A stretch of DNA of 64,000 nucleotides, from contig NZ_JAFNME010000018.1 in NCBI RefSeq assembly GCF_017368815.1, positions 1 to 64,000 on the forward strand. Direction: 5' to 3'. The notes under the pieces were generated by a model. That model was not told the origin of the DNA, searched no databases, and saw only the letters and a program-made list of their open reading frames with translations. This document shows positions 17,805 through 26,074 of the stretch, piece by piece; within the stretch, counting starts at the first letter, position 1; each line of letters opens with the position of its first letter. The position numbers and the translations under genes are program-made. This stretch comes from Comamonas denitrificans (lineage in GTDB: Bacteria; Pseudomonadota; Gammaproteobacteria; Burkholderiales; Burkholderiaceae_C).

Positions 17805-18599
17805 ATGGTGCATGAACTGACATGGAAAGAGGCAATCAATCAAGTGCTGGCACAGTTTCCGAACGGCCTTCACTACAACGAAATTGCCGAAAAGATCATC
17901 GACCAGGGCCTGCGCACCTCCGTCGGTGCCACCCCTGCCGCAACGGTCAATGCGCAGATTTCTGCCTCCATCAAGCACGAAGGAGATGCATCGCCGTACG
18001 TCCGCACGAACAAGGGCGTTTTTGCGCTCAAGTCCGGACTGTCACCAACTGAGAGTGCTCACCTCGCAGCACAGTCTCCTTTGATGGTGGAACAGGATGA
18101 AGCGCAGTCACAAATCATCACCGCGTTCGGCATGTATTGGCGGCGGGATGCTGTGGCCTGGAAAAACAACCCAAAACTGTGGGGTTTCAATAAGGAGTTC
18201 GCCGACAAAGTCGATTTTGGTGGGCAGCGGGGTATTTACCTGCTCCATGATGGGCGGGATGTGATTTACGTAGGCCGCTCGACAGATGACTCGATTGGCC
18301 AGCGCCTGCTCCAGCACACAAAAAACAGGCTGTCATTTCGGTGGGATCGGTTTTCTTGGTTCGGCCTAAATCCGGTGGAGGAAGACGGAACGCTAGGTCA
18401 GATGCCCGCCAACTATTCAGCCAACAACATGATTGCAACACTGGAAGCCATTCTGATTGAAGCCATGGAGCCCGGATTGAATCGTCAGCGGGGGCAGGAC
18501 CTTGAGGCCTTCGAATATTTTCAACACGAAGATCCGCAGCTGAAGACCGCAAAGTTAATGACGGATGTCGCCAGTGTCTTGGCCAAGAATCACCTGTGA
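17805..18599 (+). CDS. HARE-HTH plus GIY-YIG domain nuclease
   Basis: 264 residues, two domains. Residues 5-76 (TWKEAINQVLAQFPNGLHYNEIAEKII to GVFALK) form a HARE-HTH winged helix, a DNA-reading module found in restriction enzymes, RpoE delta and ASXL proteins. Residues ~140-230 form a GIY-YIG nuclease: GIY 143-145, YVG 155-157, Arg167, a Glu at 214 or 219, and Asn226 in PGLNRQRG, so the catalytic set looks complete. It is probably a DNA-cleaving protein of restriction or homing type. Codon use is less GC-biased than neighbours, and it stands beside a restriction-system scar, suggesting an acquired defence locus. No partner methyltransferase is present. Confidence 0.8.
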   Translation: MVHELTWKEAINQVLAQFPNGLHYNEIAEKIIDQGLRTSVGATPAATVNAQISASIKHEGDASPYVRTNKGVFALKSGLSPTESAHLAAQSPLMVEQDEAQSQIITAFGMYWRRDAVAWKNNPKLWGFNKEFADKVDFGGQRGIYLLHDGRDVIYVGRSTDDSIGQRLLQHTKNRLSFRWDRFSWFGLNPVEEDGTLGQMPANYSANNMIATLEAILIEAMEPGLNRQRGQDLEAFEYFQHEDPQLKTAKLMTDVASVLAKNHL

Positions 18600-18608
18600 C
18601 CCGACGAC

Positions 18609-19646
18609 TTAAAACGGCGCATCGTTCGGCGCAGTGTCCACGGGGGCTTGGCCTGGCCCGGTGGTGATGTTGGTGGTGGTGTCCTTGCCTTGGCGCGGTG
18701 GGGTTTTAGCGGGTGCCGTGGGGGGTGCGGCCGTGGTGTTTTCCATGGTCTCTAAGCCCAGGCTGCGGCCTTCGCCGTCCAAAGCGGCGAGCAAGTCGGG
18801 CACCAGCAAGCGCAGCTCGCCCGTGGCGATGGCCATATCGGCATCCAGGCCGCCCTCGTCTTTGCCCTCGCTTTGTACGGGCTCTTGAAAAATAATTTTC
18901 TTCAGCTGCAGCGCTTCGGTCAGCACAAAACTGACGCGCCCCTGCCAGGTCATGGCCAGTTGGGTGGGCAGCTTGCCGTGCGCAATATGGGTGCGCACTT
19001 CGTCAATATCCAAAGGGTGGCGGGTGTAGCGCACCACGGCTTTGCTGTCATCGCTGGCTTTGAGCTCGCAGCTTTGGTCAATCGAAAATTCCGCCGGGGC
19101 CTCGTGCGTTAGCAGCCACTGCGCCATGGCCGCCTGGGGGCTGGTGCGGGTGTCAATCAAAGCCAGGGCCAAGCCCGGGACATGCTCGACCAAGCTGCTG
19201 ACCACGGCATCGGCCTTGGTTTGGGCGCTGGCATCGACTACCAGCAAATGCGCCTGCGGGTCAATCCACACCCACACGCTGCTTTGCTTGGTAAATGCCT
19301 GGGGCAGCAAGTCCAGCCGGGCTTCTTCTTTGAGATCGCGCTGCTCTTTTTTGCCGGGTTTGCGGCCCGATTCACGTTCAATGGCGCTGCACTTGTCCTG
19401 CACCCGTTGCTGCACCACGCTGGCCGGGAGGATTTTGCTTTCGCTGTGAAAGCGCAGCAGCCACTGCCCGCCAATGCTTTCCACCAAGGCCCCATGGGCT
19501 TCGCCCCGGGGGGGCACCCAGCCATCAGACGCTTCTTGGGTGGCCGAACAAGGGCTGAACAGCGCTTGTTGCAACGCCTGCTCCACCGCCACCAAATCGC
19601 CTTGCCATTGCGCCGCAATGCGGTACATCACCATGTTTTTAAACAT
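18609..19646 (-). CDS. rdgC: Recombination-associated protein RdgC
   Basis: RdgC forms a ring dimer around DNA and limits RecA activity; it matters for replication restart. The N-terminus MFKNMVMYRI and the blocks GWVPPRG, FHSESKILPASVVQQRV, RKPGKKEQRDLKEE and LLPQAFTKQSSVWVWIDP are diagnostic. At 345 residues it is about 45 longer than E. coli RdgC because of a Pro/Thr-rich disordered tail. It converges with the nuclease gene at 9 bases and lies beside the putative origin. Confidence 0.95.
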   Translation of the reverse strand: MFKNMVMYRIAAQWQGDLVAVEQALQQALFSPCSATQEASDGWVPPRGEAHGALVESIGGQWLLRFHSESKILPASVVQQRVQDKCSAIERESGRKPGKKEQRDLKEEARLDLLPQAFTKQSSVWVWIDPQAHLLVVDASAQTKADAVVSSLVEHVPGLALALIDTRTSPQAAMAQWLLTHEAPAEFSIDQSCELKASDDSKAVVRYTRHPLDIDEVRTHIAHGKLPTQLAMTWQGRVSFVLTEALQLKKIIFQEPVQSEGKDEGGLDADMAIATGELRLLVPDLLAALDGEGRSLGLETMENTTAAPPTAPAKTPPRQGKDTTTNITTGPGQAPVDTAPNDAPF

Positions 19647-19659
19647 ATTGCTTTATAAA

Positions 19660-19737
19660 AAAAATAGCTACTTGCGCTTTACTGGTAAGCGTTTTTGCCT
19701 GTTTTGATTCAAATTAAATAGGCTTTGCGCTACTTTA
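19660..19737. repeat. Family 2 repeat, diverged copy
   Basis: AATAGCTACTTGCGCTT near the left end and GGCTTTGCGCTACT near the right enclose an A/T-rich centre, between rdgC and the small periplasmic protein gene. Arms are imperfect. Confidence 0.4.
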
Positions 19738-19870
19738 CCTAAGCGCCGCAAAGCCACACCAAAACCTTACATGCGCCCGACACACTAGCGGCCATGCACT
19801 GCCCGAAAGCTGAAATTGTTTTTTCTGGCAGCTTTTATTCTCTCTTGTCCCTGCTTTGAAAGGATGGATC

Positions 19871-20368
19871 ATGAACCGCACGTCTGTACTGCGCCTGGCC
19901 GCTATGGTCAGTTTTTCTGGCCTGCTGGCTACCACGGCCATAGCCCAAGCCAGCCCCGCTGCTGCACCTGCAGCCCAAGTCCAAACCCAAGCGCCGCATG
20001 AGCGCTTGGCCCAGCATCAGGCTGAGCGCCACGCACGGCACCAAGAAAAGCAGCAGCAGCACTGGGAGCGCCAGAAAAATCTTTTGCAGCTGCAACCCCA
20101 GCAACAAGCCCAGTGGGAGGCTTATGTGGCCGCCATGCAACCGCCACCCCGCGTGGCCCCGGCCAAACATCCGAAAGACATGAACACCTTAGAGCGCTTG
20201 GACTGGAAGGCCCAAATGCGCACCAGCCACCAAAAACACGCCGAACGACGTGACCAGGCGACGCGCAGCTTTTACGCCAGCTTGAATGCGCAGCAGCAAA
20301 AAGCCTTTGACAGCTTGCCCCACGCAGGGCGCAGCCAGATGGGCAAGCGCCGGGGTGACTGGCGCTAA
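19871..20368 (+). CDS. Small periplasmic LTXXQ/Spy-like protein
   Basis: 165 residues. A signal peptide (MNRTSVLRLAAMVSFSGLLATTAIAQA) is followed by a His/Gln/Arg-rich helical region. LQLQPQQQAQWEAYVAAM and FYASLNAQQQKAFDSL resemble the paired LTxxQ motifs of Spy/CpxP periplasmic chaperones. It is therefore probably an envelope-stress or metal-related helical protein; the match is by pattern only. The ATG 19871 has AAAGGA upstream. A strong terminator follows, and beyond it lies the origin-like region. Confidence 0.65.
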   Translation: MNRTSVLRLAAMVSFSGLLATTAIAQASPAAAPAAQVQTQAPHERLAQHQAERHARHQEKQQQHWERQKNLLQLQPQQQAQWEAYVAAMQPPPRVAPAKHPKDMNTLERLDWKAQMRTSHQKHAERRDQATRSFYASLNAQQQKAFDSLPHAGRSQMGKRRGDWR

Positions 20369-20390
20369 CGCGGCAGCGAATGTCATTTTT

Positions 20391-20417
20391 AACAGGCCTT
20401 CGGGCCTGTTTTTTTAT
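20391..20417 (+). terminator. Terminator after the Spy-like gene
   Basis: Stem AACAGGCC/GGCCTGTT with a TTCG tetraloop and a run of T. Confidence 0.93.
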
Positions 20418-20595
20418 GCCTTTTTTTTAAAAATCTGTGTGGATAAGCCTGTGGTGTGTTGGCGATCAACTACCGCTTTGTCCACAGAGAAAAAATTTTT
20501 TAGCCATCTACCCACATTCCGGGTACCGCCGCCAGCCGTGCTGACCCCAGGCTTTGACCAAGCTTAAGCCCTTGAAATTTAAAAAATAGTGAGGG

Positions 20596-20632
20596 TTATG
20601 CACAAAAACAGCGGGGCTTACTATTACTACTA
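20596..20632 (+). other. oriC unwinding module 1: DnaA box plus DnaA-trio-like repeats
   Basis: TTATGCACA, a 13-base GC-containing spacer, then TTACTATTACTACTA, followed by an A/T tract to about 20657. Confidence 0.65.
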
Positions 20633-20963
20633 TCTATCAATATTAAATATAAAGAATAGTGGCGGCAGCCAACCCCCCAGCCGTGCTGGCCTTGTTTTGC
20701 TCACGCAAGACAGCAAACGGCCAGTTGGTGTGCAGCAATGGCTATCCACAGCCTGAAAATTGCAATAAAACTATTTATTTTCAATAACTTGCTTTGATTT
20801 TTTGACTGCGCGGGCCTGTGCATCGTTGAGCGAACAACCTTGGGTTATCCACAAATTTTTCACGATCTTGAATCTTGTTCAGCCCTTGTTCCTGCGCAAA
20901 CAGGGCCCAGGCCCCCATGGTTGGCGGCGCGCTAATGCAATGAAAAAAATAAAAAAAACAGGC

Positions 20964-20999
20964 TTATCCACAAAAAGACAAGCCTTACTACTACTACCT
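20964..20999 (+). other. oriC unwinding module 2: DnaA box plus DnaA-trio-like repeats
   Basis: TTATCCACA, a 12-base spacer, then TTACTACTACTACCT, followed by a tract to about 21030 that is nearly all A and T. Same orientation and layout as module 1, 368 bases away. Confidence 0.68.
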
Positions 21000-21175
21000 A
21001 CTAAATATTTAAAATAAATAAAATAAAACTAGCAAAACGCTGAACAGAAAAAAATTCAAAACAACGCTGTGCTGTGGAAATACTTTGAATAATTTGTGTA
21101 AATAACGAAAAGAAAAATATTTTTCAGCCAAAACGCTTACAAAAACAACGTTTCCTGCTATCTATTTTAAAAAAA

Positions 21176-23353
21176 TTAATTGTGCGCAAGCTGTGCAAAA
21201 CGCTGCTGAAACGAAAAATCAGGCAAGCTTTTTTGAATTTGCTGGCCATAACTGGTGACACACAGCCGCCGGTCATAGCAATACACCTGGGCCTGGTCGT
21301 GCTCGGTGCGAATGGCCCGCCCAACCCATTGCGCCAAGCGGATGGCGGTGGCCGGAACAACCAAATCGGTAAACGGATTGCGCCCGCTGCTGCGCAACCA
21401 TTCGGCCCGGGCCTCTCCCACGGGGTCGTCTGGGGGCGCAAAGGGCAGTTTGGTGATGAACAGGCTGGCGCACAACGCGCCGGGCAGGTCCAGCCCTTCG
21501 CCAAACGATTGCATGCCAAAAATGATCGAGGCTTGCCCGGCTTCAACCTGCTCGCGGTGCTTGTTGAGCAGCGCAAACCGCGGCATGGTGTTTTGCACCA
21601 GGACTTTGGAGCGCAGGGCACTGGGCAAGGCATCCACAGCCTGGCGCATTTGCTCTTTCGATGTGAATAACACCAAGGCCCCGGTCTGCACGCTGGCCAA
21701 GTCGTGCAGCAAGGTGTGCACCATCTCTTGGGTAAAGGGCCCGGCGTGTTTGGGGTCGGCCTGGGTGTGGTGGGCCCACAGCACGCCTTGGCTGGGGTAG
21801 TCAAAGGGGCTGGCCACCTCCAAGGTGGCCAGTGTGGGCAGGTCGTGCAGCCCCACTTCGCGCAGAAAAAAATCAAAACTGCCGCAACTGGTCAGCGTGG
21901 CCGAGGTCAGCACCCCGCCGCGTACCTGGCTCCACAAATGCTGGCGCAGCGTGCTGCCGGGCAGGATCGGGCTGGCGTGGGCTTGCAGAGCGATCCATTC
22001 GCCATCCATTTCCAGGGTGAACCATTTGGCGGCAGGGGCTTGGCCGGGGGCGGGGGTGTGCAGCAGCAGCTCGGTGGTGGCAAAAACCGCTTCCAGGCGT
22101 GGGGCCAGGCTGCCCAACTGCGCGTACAGGGCGGCCAAGCGCGGGGCTTCGTCCGGGGTTTCTTTGATGGTGCTGCGCAGGGCCTTGGCAATGGCGCGCA
22201 AAACGTCCAGCAAGCCCGTGCTGTGCGCCAAGACGGCCTCCAGCGGCGGCAGGAGCGCTTCGGGCAGCACGCCCCGGGGGATGCGGGCACTGGCCGGGCC
22301 AAAGCGCGCCTCGGGGCTTTTCAGGGTTTCGCCGTACTGCGCCATGGCGGCCTGGGCCAGCTGCCCCATGGCTTGGCGCAAGCCGCTGCTGTGCTGCGGG
22401 ATGTCGGCAATTTCTTCTACTTCCAGCAGCTGGCCAATGCGCAAGGCCCGGCTGGTGAGCTTGTCCAGCCACTGCAGGCGGGATAAATCCATATTGCTGG
22501 CAAATTGCGCCAGGGCGGTGGCGGGCAGGTGGTGGGCCTCGTCCAGCACCAGCAGGCAGTTGTCCAGCTCGGGCAGCAGGCGTGCGCCCAGGGAGGACAG
22601 CAGCAGGTCGTGATTGACGACGATGACCTGGGCGGCGACCAATTCCTTGCGCCGCTCGTAGTAGCTGCAGCTTTGGAACGCCGGGCAATGCCGCCCGGTG
22701 CAGGAGCTGCCTTCGGCGGCCACGGGGCTCCAGGCTTCGGGGGCGGGGGGCGTGTCCAGGCTGTCGCGGTCGCCGTCCCAGCGGCCTTGGGCCAGGGCCT
22801 CGGCCATGCTGGCGTAGAACTGTTGCTGGGCTTGGCGTTCAGCCTGGGCCACCGGCTTGGCGGGCAAGGTTTCGCCAAATAAATCATCGGCTTCTTCGGG
22901 GTACAAATCGCTGGAGCCGACCAGGCGCTCGAGTTTGAGCTGGCACACAAAGCGCCCTCGCCCTTTGGCCAGGGCATAGCGAAACGGCTGGCCCAAATGT
23001 GCGGCCAGGGCGGGCAAGTCTTTGTTTACCAGCTGCTCTTGCAGGGCCACGGTGGCGGTGGAGATCATCACCCGCGTGCCCCGCTGCAGGGCCATGGCAA
23101 TGGCCGGGGCGCTGTAAGCCAGGGATTTGCCCACGCCGGTGCCCGCTTGGATGACGGCGATAGAGGGGGCCACCGCAGTGTTGGGGGGGCTGTCTTCGCC
23201 CTCGGTGGGTTTGCCCAAGTGGGCGTGGGCAAAGGTGTGGGCCACTTGGGCGGCCATCTCCCGCTGGCCAGCGCGGGGCCGCAAATGGGCTTGGGCGGCG
23301 ACCACGTTGTCAAAGGCCTGGAGGGCGTGTGTGGCCCATGCGGAAGTGCTCAT
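21176..23353 (-). CDS. dinG: ATP-dependent DNA helicase DinG
   Basis: A 725-residue superfamily 2 helicase of the XPD/DinG type, which unwinds 5'-to-3' and helps forks pass R-loops. Walker A is AGTGVGKS, the DEAH box is LVLDEAHHLP, and motif VI is QWVGRAIRTEHD. Four Cys for a 4Fe-4S cluster are visible: one in GRFVCQLKL and three in SCTGRHCPAFQSC. ATG 23351-23353 is chosen; the base run just upstream on the mRNA reads ACCTCCCC, which is anti-Shine-Dalgarno rather than a ribosome-binding site. The gene lies between two AT-rich gaps, the left one the likely origin. Confidence 0.93.
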   Translation of the reverse strand: MSTSAWATHALQAFDNVVAAQAHLRPRAGQREMAAQVAHTFAHAHLGKPTEGEDSPPNTAVAPSIAVIQAGTGVGKSLAYSAPAIAMALQRGTRVMISTATVALQEQLVNKDLPALAAHLGQPFRYALAKGRGRFVCQLKLERLVGSSDLYPEEADDLFGETLPAKPVAQAERQAQQQFYASMAEALAQGRWDGDRDSLDTPPAPEAWSPVAAEGSSCTGRHCPAFQSCSYYERRKELVAAQVIVVNHDLLLSSLGARLLPELDNCLLVLDEAHHLPATALAQFASNMDLSRLQWLDKLTSRALRIGQLLEVEEIADIPQHSSGLRQAMGQLAQAAMAQYGETLKSPEARFGPASARIPRGVLPEALLPPLEAVLAHSTGLLDVLRAIAKALRSTIKETPDEAPRLAALYAQLGSLAPRLEAVFATTELLLHTPAPGQAPAAKWFTLEMDGEWIALQAHASPILPGSTLRQHLWSQVRGGVLTSATLTSCGSFDFFLREVGLHDLPTLATLEVASPFDYPSQGVLWAHHTQADPKHAGPFTQEMVHTLLHDLASVQTGALVLFTSKEQMRQAVDALPSALRSKVLVQNTMPRFALLNKHREQVEAGQASIIFGMQSFGEGLDLPGALCASLFITKLPFAPPDDPVGEARAEWLRSSGRNPFTDLVVPATAIRLAQWVGRAIRTEHDQAQVYCYDRRLCVTSYGQQIQKSLPDFSFQQRFAQLAHN

Positions 23354-23821
23354 AAGGGGAGGTAAAAACAAAAAATTCGACCCTGTGGGCCGATTTATAA
23401 ATATTGAAACAGAAATTGTCGTAGCAAATTTTATGGTGTTTTATTTATGCAGTATTTTTGGCACCCAAAACCCATATCAGTGCGGTGTGGAGCGATGTGC
23501 AAAATGCTGTGGATGTTTTGGCCAACAGCTTTTTTTAAAACATGAAAAAACCTTATCAACACGCTGTGCAGAACTGAAAATTGTTTTTCAAAACGCCGTC
23601 TGGCAAGCAAGCCACACAGCATGAAAAACAGCCTACATTTAATAATAAAAAATACAAAATAAAGAGTTTGAAAATAAGTCTTGCTGTATTTTGTATTTTT
23701 AAATACTGATCAAGCCATCCAGCCACGCCCGCTTGGCGGCATCGCTACACTAGGCCCCCTCTTCCTGGCCCTTTGGTGCGGGGGAATTTGTCGTTGATGG
23801 ATGCGAAAGGCGCTTGTTGTT
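23354..23821. other. Second AT-rich gene-free gap
   Basis: 468 bases between divergent dinG and uppP. A/T-rich, with imperfect DnaA-box-like words: TTATCAACA near 23552, TGTGCAAAA near 23496 and TGTGGATGT near 23509. It has no trinucleotide module. It may hold both promoters and possibly accessory origin sequence; no gene is supported. Confidence 0.5.
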
Positions 23822-24658
23822 ATGTATGCCGCGTTTGGTTGGGTGGATGCCCTGGTGTTGGGGCTGGTGCAGGGCCTGACGGAATTTCTTCCCATTTCTT
23901 CCAGCGCGCATTTGCGCATCCTGGGGCCGCTGTTGCCGGGGGGGGGCGATCCGGGGGCGGCCTTCACCGCCATTACCCAGCTGGGCACCGAGCTGGCGGT
24001 GCTGATTTACTTTCGCCGCGATGTAATGCGGATGCTGCTGGCCTGGTGGCGCAGCCTGCCGCGCTTGGGGCGCGAGGCGCTGAGCGTGGATGCCAAGGTG
24101 GCCTGGCTGGTGATTTTGGGCACCATTCCGATTTGTGTGCTGGGGCTGCTGCTGCGCGACTTGATTGAGACGACGTTTCGCACCCTGCTGCTTACGGCCA
24201 TCATGCTGATTGTGTTTGGCGTGATTTTGGCCTGGGCCGAAAGGCGTGGCAGCCAAACGCGCAGCATCGCCCAGCTGACCGTGAAAGATGGCGTGCTGCT
24301 GGGCTTGGCCCAGGCGATGGCCTTGATTCCGGGGGTGTCGCGCTCGGGCGGCACCATTACGGTGGGCTTGCTGCTGGGGCTGACGCGCGATGCTGCGGCG
24401 CGGTTTTCTTTTTTGCTGGCCATTCCGGCGGTGCTGCTGTCGGGCTTTTACATGCTGTTGTTCAAGCGCGAGCCCATGAGTGGCGAGCAATGGGCCATGA
24501 CGCTGGTGGCCACGGGCGTGGCGTTTGCGGTGGGCTATGCGGTCATCGTCTGGTTTATGCGGCTGATTTCGACCAAGGGCTTTGGCGTGTTTGTGGTGTA
24601 CCGCATCGTGCTGGGCAGTTTGCTGCTGCTGGGCCTGGGCGCTGGGGTGGTGCAGTAA
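23822..24658 (+). CDS. uppP: Undecaprenyl-diphosphatase
   Basis: UppP (BacA) dephosphorylates undecaprenyl pyrophosphate on the outer face of the inner membrane, recycling the lipid carrier for peptidoglycan and other polymers; extra copies confer bacitracin resistance. The 278 residues are mostly transmembrane and carry both signature regions: GLVQGLTEFLPISSSAHLRI near the N-terminus and the PGVSRSGGTI loop. ATG 23822 is preferred to ATG 23801 because AAAGG lies upstream of it and the product then starts at the usual distance from the first motif. Confidence 0.95.
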   Translation: MYAAFGWVDALVLGLVQGLTEFLPISSSAHLRILGPLLPGGGDPGAAFTAITQLGTELAVLIYFRRDVMRMLLAWWRSLPRLGREALSVDAKVAWLVILGTIPICVLGLLLRDLIETTFRTLLLTAIMLIVFGVILAWAERRGSQTRSIAQLTVKDGVLLGLAQAMALIPGVSRSGGTITVGLLLGLTRDAAARFSFLLAIPAVLLSGFYMLLFKREPMSGEQWAMTLVATGVAFAVGYAVIVWFMRLISTKGFGVFVVYRIVLGSLLLLGLGAGVVQ

Positions 24659-24676
24659 TTTTGTGAAAGCCTCACC

Positions 24677-25996
24677 ATGCAAGTGCTGATATTGCTTGGG
24701 CTGATTGTGTTGAATGGCCTGTTTGCCATGGCCGAGATTGCCTTGGTGACGGCCCGCAAGGCACGGCTGCAAAAATACTTGGATGAGGGGGACCGTGCGG
24801 CCGCGGCCGCTTTGGCGCTGGGCGAACATCCCACGCGCTTTCTCTCGACGATTCAAATTGGCATTACCTCGATTGGCGTGCTCAATGGCGTGTTTGGCGA
24901 GGCGGCCTTGGCCCAGCCCATGGCGCAGTGGCTGCAAGCGCACGCGGGTCTGTCAGCGAGCACCGCCAGCACGGTGGGCACGGCCGTGGCGGTGGTGGGA
25001 ATTACTTATTTATCCATCGTCATTGGCGAGCTGGTGCCCAAGCGCCTGGGCCAGTCCAACCCCGAGGCCATCGCCCGGCTGGTGGCCCGCCCGATTCAGT
25101 GGCTGGCGCAGATGACGCGGCCTTTCGTGTTCTTGCTCTCGCTTTCTACCCAAGGCGTGCTGCGCCTGCTGGGCGTGCGCGAGACGGCGGAGCAAGCGGT
25201 CACCGAGGAAGAAATCCACGCGGTTTTGGCCGAGGGCACCACCTCCGGCGCGATTGAGGCGCACGAGCACCGCATGGTGCGCAACCTGTTTCGGCTGGAC
25301 GATCGGCAGATTTCTTCGCTGATGGTGCCGCGCTCAGACGTGGTGTGCCTGGACATCAACGACAGTTTTGAAACCCATTTGGCGCTGATTGCGGCGCATG
25401 GGCACACGCGCTTTCCGGTGATTGATGGCAATCTGGAAAAAATTCTGGGCGTGCTCAATATCCGCCAATGGCTGCTGCACGTCATTCAAAACCAAAGCCC
25501 GCGCAGCCTGGCGCAATTTCAGGCGCTGTGGGAAAAGCCGGTGTACATCCCCGAGACGATCACGGGCTTGGAGCTGTTGGAAAATTTCAAAGCCTGTGGG
25601 GCGCGCCTGTCGTTTGTGATTGATGAGTACGGCGAGGTGCTGGGCGTGGTGGATTTGCGCGATCTGATTGAGGCCATCACCGGCGAATTTGTCCCGGAAG
25701 ACCCCGCCGATGCCTGGGCCGTGCAGCGCAGCGATGGCAGCTGGCTGCTCGATGGCCACATTCCTATTTTTGAGCTCAAAGACCGCCTGGGGCTGAAGCA
25801 CCTGCCCGAGGAAGACAAGGGCCGCTACCAAACCCTGAGCGGCATGCTCATGCTGCTCACAGGCCGCCTGCCGACGGAAACCGACAAGGTCGTTTGGCAG
25901 GGCTGGGAGTTTGAGGTGGTCGATATGGACGGCAAGATCATCGACAAAGTGCAAGCCGTGCAGCTGCCCATGCCCCTGGAGGATGATTTAAATTAA
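24677..25996 (+). CDS. CNNM/CBS/CorC-HlyC domain membrane protein
   Basis: 439 residues. The N-terminal CNNM (DUF21) membrane domain (MQVLILLGLIVLNGLFAMAEIALVTARK, later GELVPKRLGQSNPE) has about four helices. Two CBS motifs follow (VMVPRSDVV-like region here as LMVPRSDVVCLDIND, and KPVYIPETITGLELLENFKA), then a CorC/HlyC domain (DGSWLLDGHIPIFELKDRLGL). The family is old 'hemolysin-like' but members are now seen as Mg2+/Co2+ transport or export proteins. It lies 18 bases after uppP on the same strand, probably one operon. Full family length. Confidence 0.88.
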   Translation: MQVLILLGLIVLNGLFAMAEIALVTARKARLQKYLDEGDRAAAAALALGEHPTRFLSTIQIGITSIGVLNGVFGEAALAQPMAQWLQAHAGLSASTASTVGTAVAVVGITYLSIVIGELVPKRLGQSNPEAIARLVARPIQWLAQMTRPFVFLLSLSTQGVLRLLGVRETAEQAVTEEEIHAVLAEGTTSGAIEAHEHRMVRNLFRLDDRQISSLMVPRSDVVCLDINDSFETHLALIAAHGHTRFPVIDGNLEKILGVLNIRQWLLHVIQNQSPRSLAQFQALWEKPVYIPETITGLELLENFKACGARLSFVIDEYGEVLGVVDLRDLIEAITGEFVPEDPADAWAVQRSDGSWLLDGHIPIFELKDRLGLKHLPEEDKGRYQTLSGMLMLLTGRLPTETDKVVWQGWEFEVVDMDGKIIDKVQAVQLPMPLEDDLN

Positions 25997-26074
25997 TAGC
26001 TTGAAGCGCTTTTAAATAAACGTTTTTTATGATTTTTTAATAAAAAACGACGTATAAAAAGCGCTAAATGCTAT
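25996..26074. repeat. AT-rich palindromic repeat, family 2, with internal hairpin
   Basis: Outer arms ATAGCTTGAAGCGCTTTT and AAAAAGCGCTAAATGCTAT; inner arms CGTTTTTTAT and ATAAAAAACG. It spans the short convergent gap between the CNNM gene and the GGDEF-EAL gene and overlaps both ends, so it may act as a bidirectional terminator. Confidence 0.75.

Larger units (their letters stand above)
20418..21175. other. Putative chromosomal replication origin (oriC)
   Basis: About 760 gene-free, strongly AT-rich bases with DnaA boxes: TTATCCACA at 20845-20853 and 20964-20972, its reverse complement at 20438-20446, TTATGCACA at 20596-20604, and one-mismatch boxes at 20478-20486 and 20742-20750. Two boxes are each followed after 12-13 bases by repeated TTACTACTA-type trinucleotides and an A/T-rich tract, the layout of DnaA-trio unwinding elements. 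A GC-rich CAGCCGTGCTG motif occurs twice (20532 and 20678 regions). Position beside parAB-mnmG and between opposite gene-strand biases supports the call. dnaA, dnaN and rpmH are not in the window. Confidence 0.78.

Noticed and set aside
20619-21000. CRISPR-like short repeats in the CTA-rich tracts
   Set aside because: There are only two trinucleotide tracts, with no regular repeat-spacer pattern and no cas genes.
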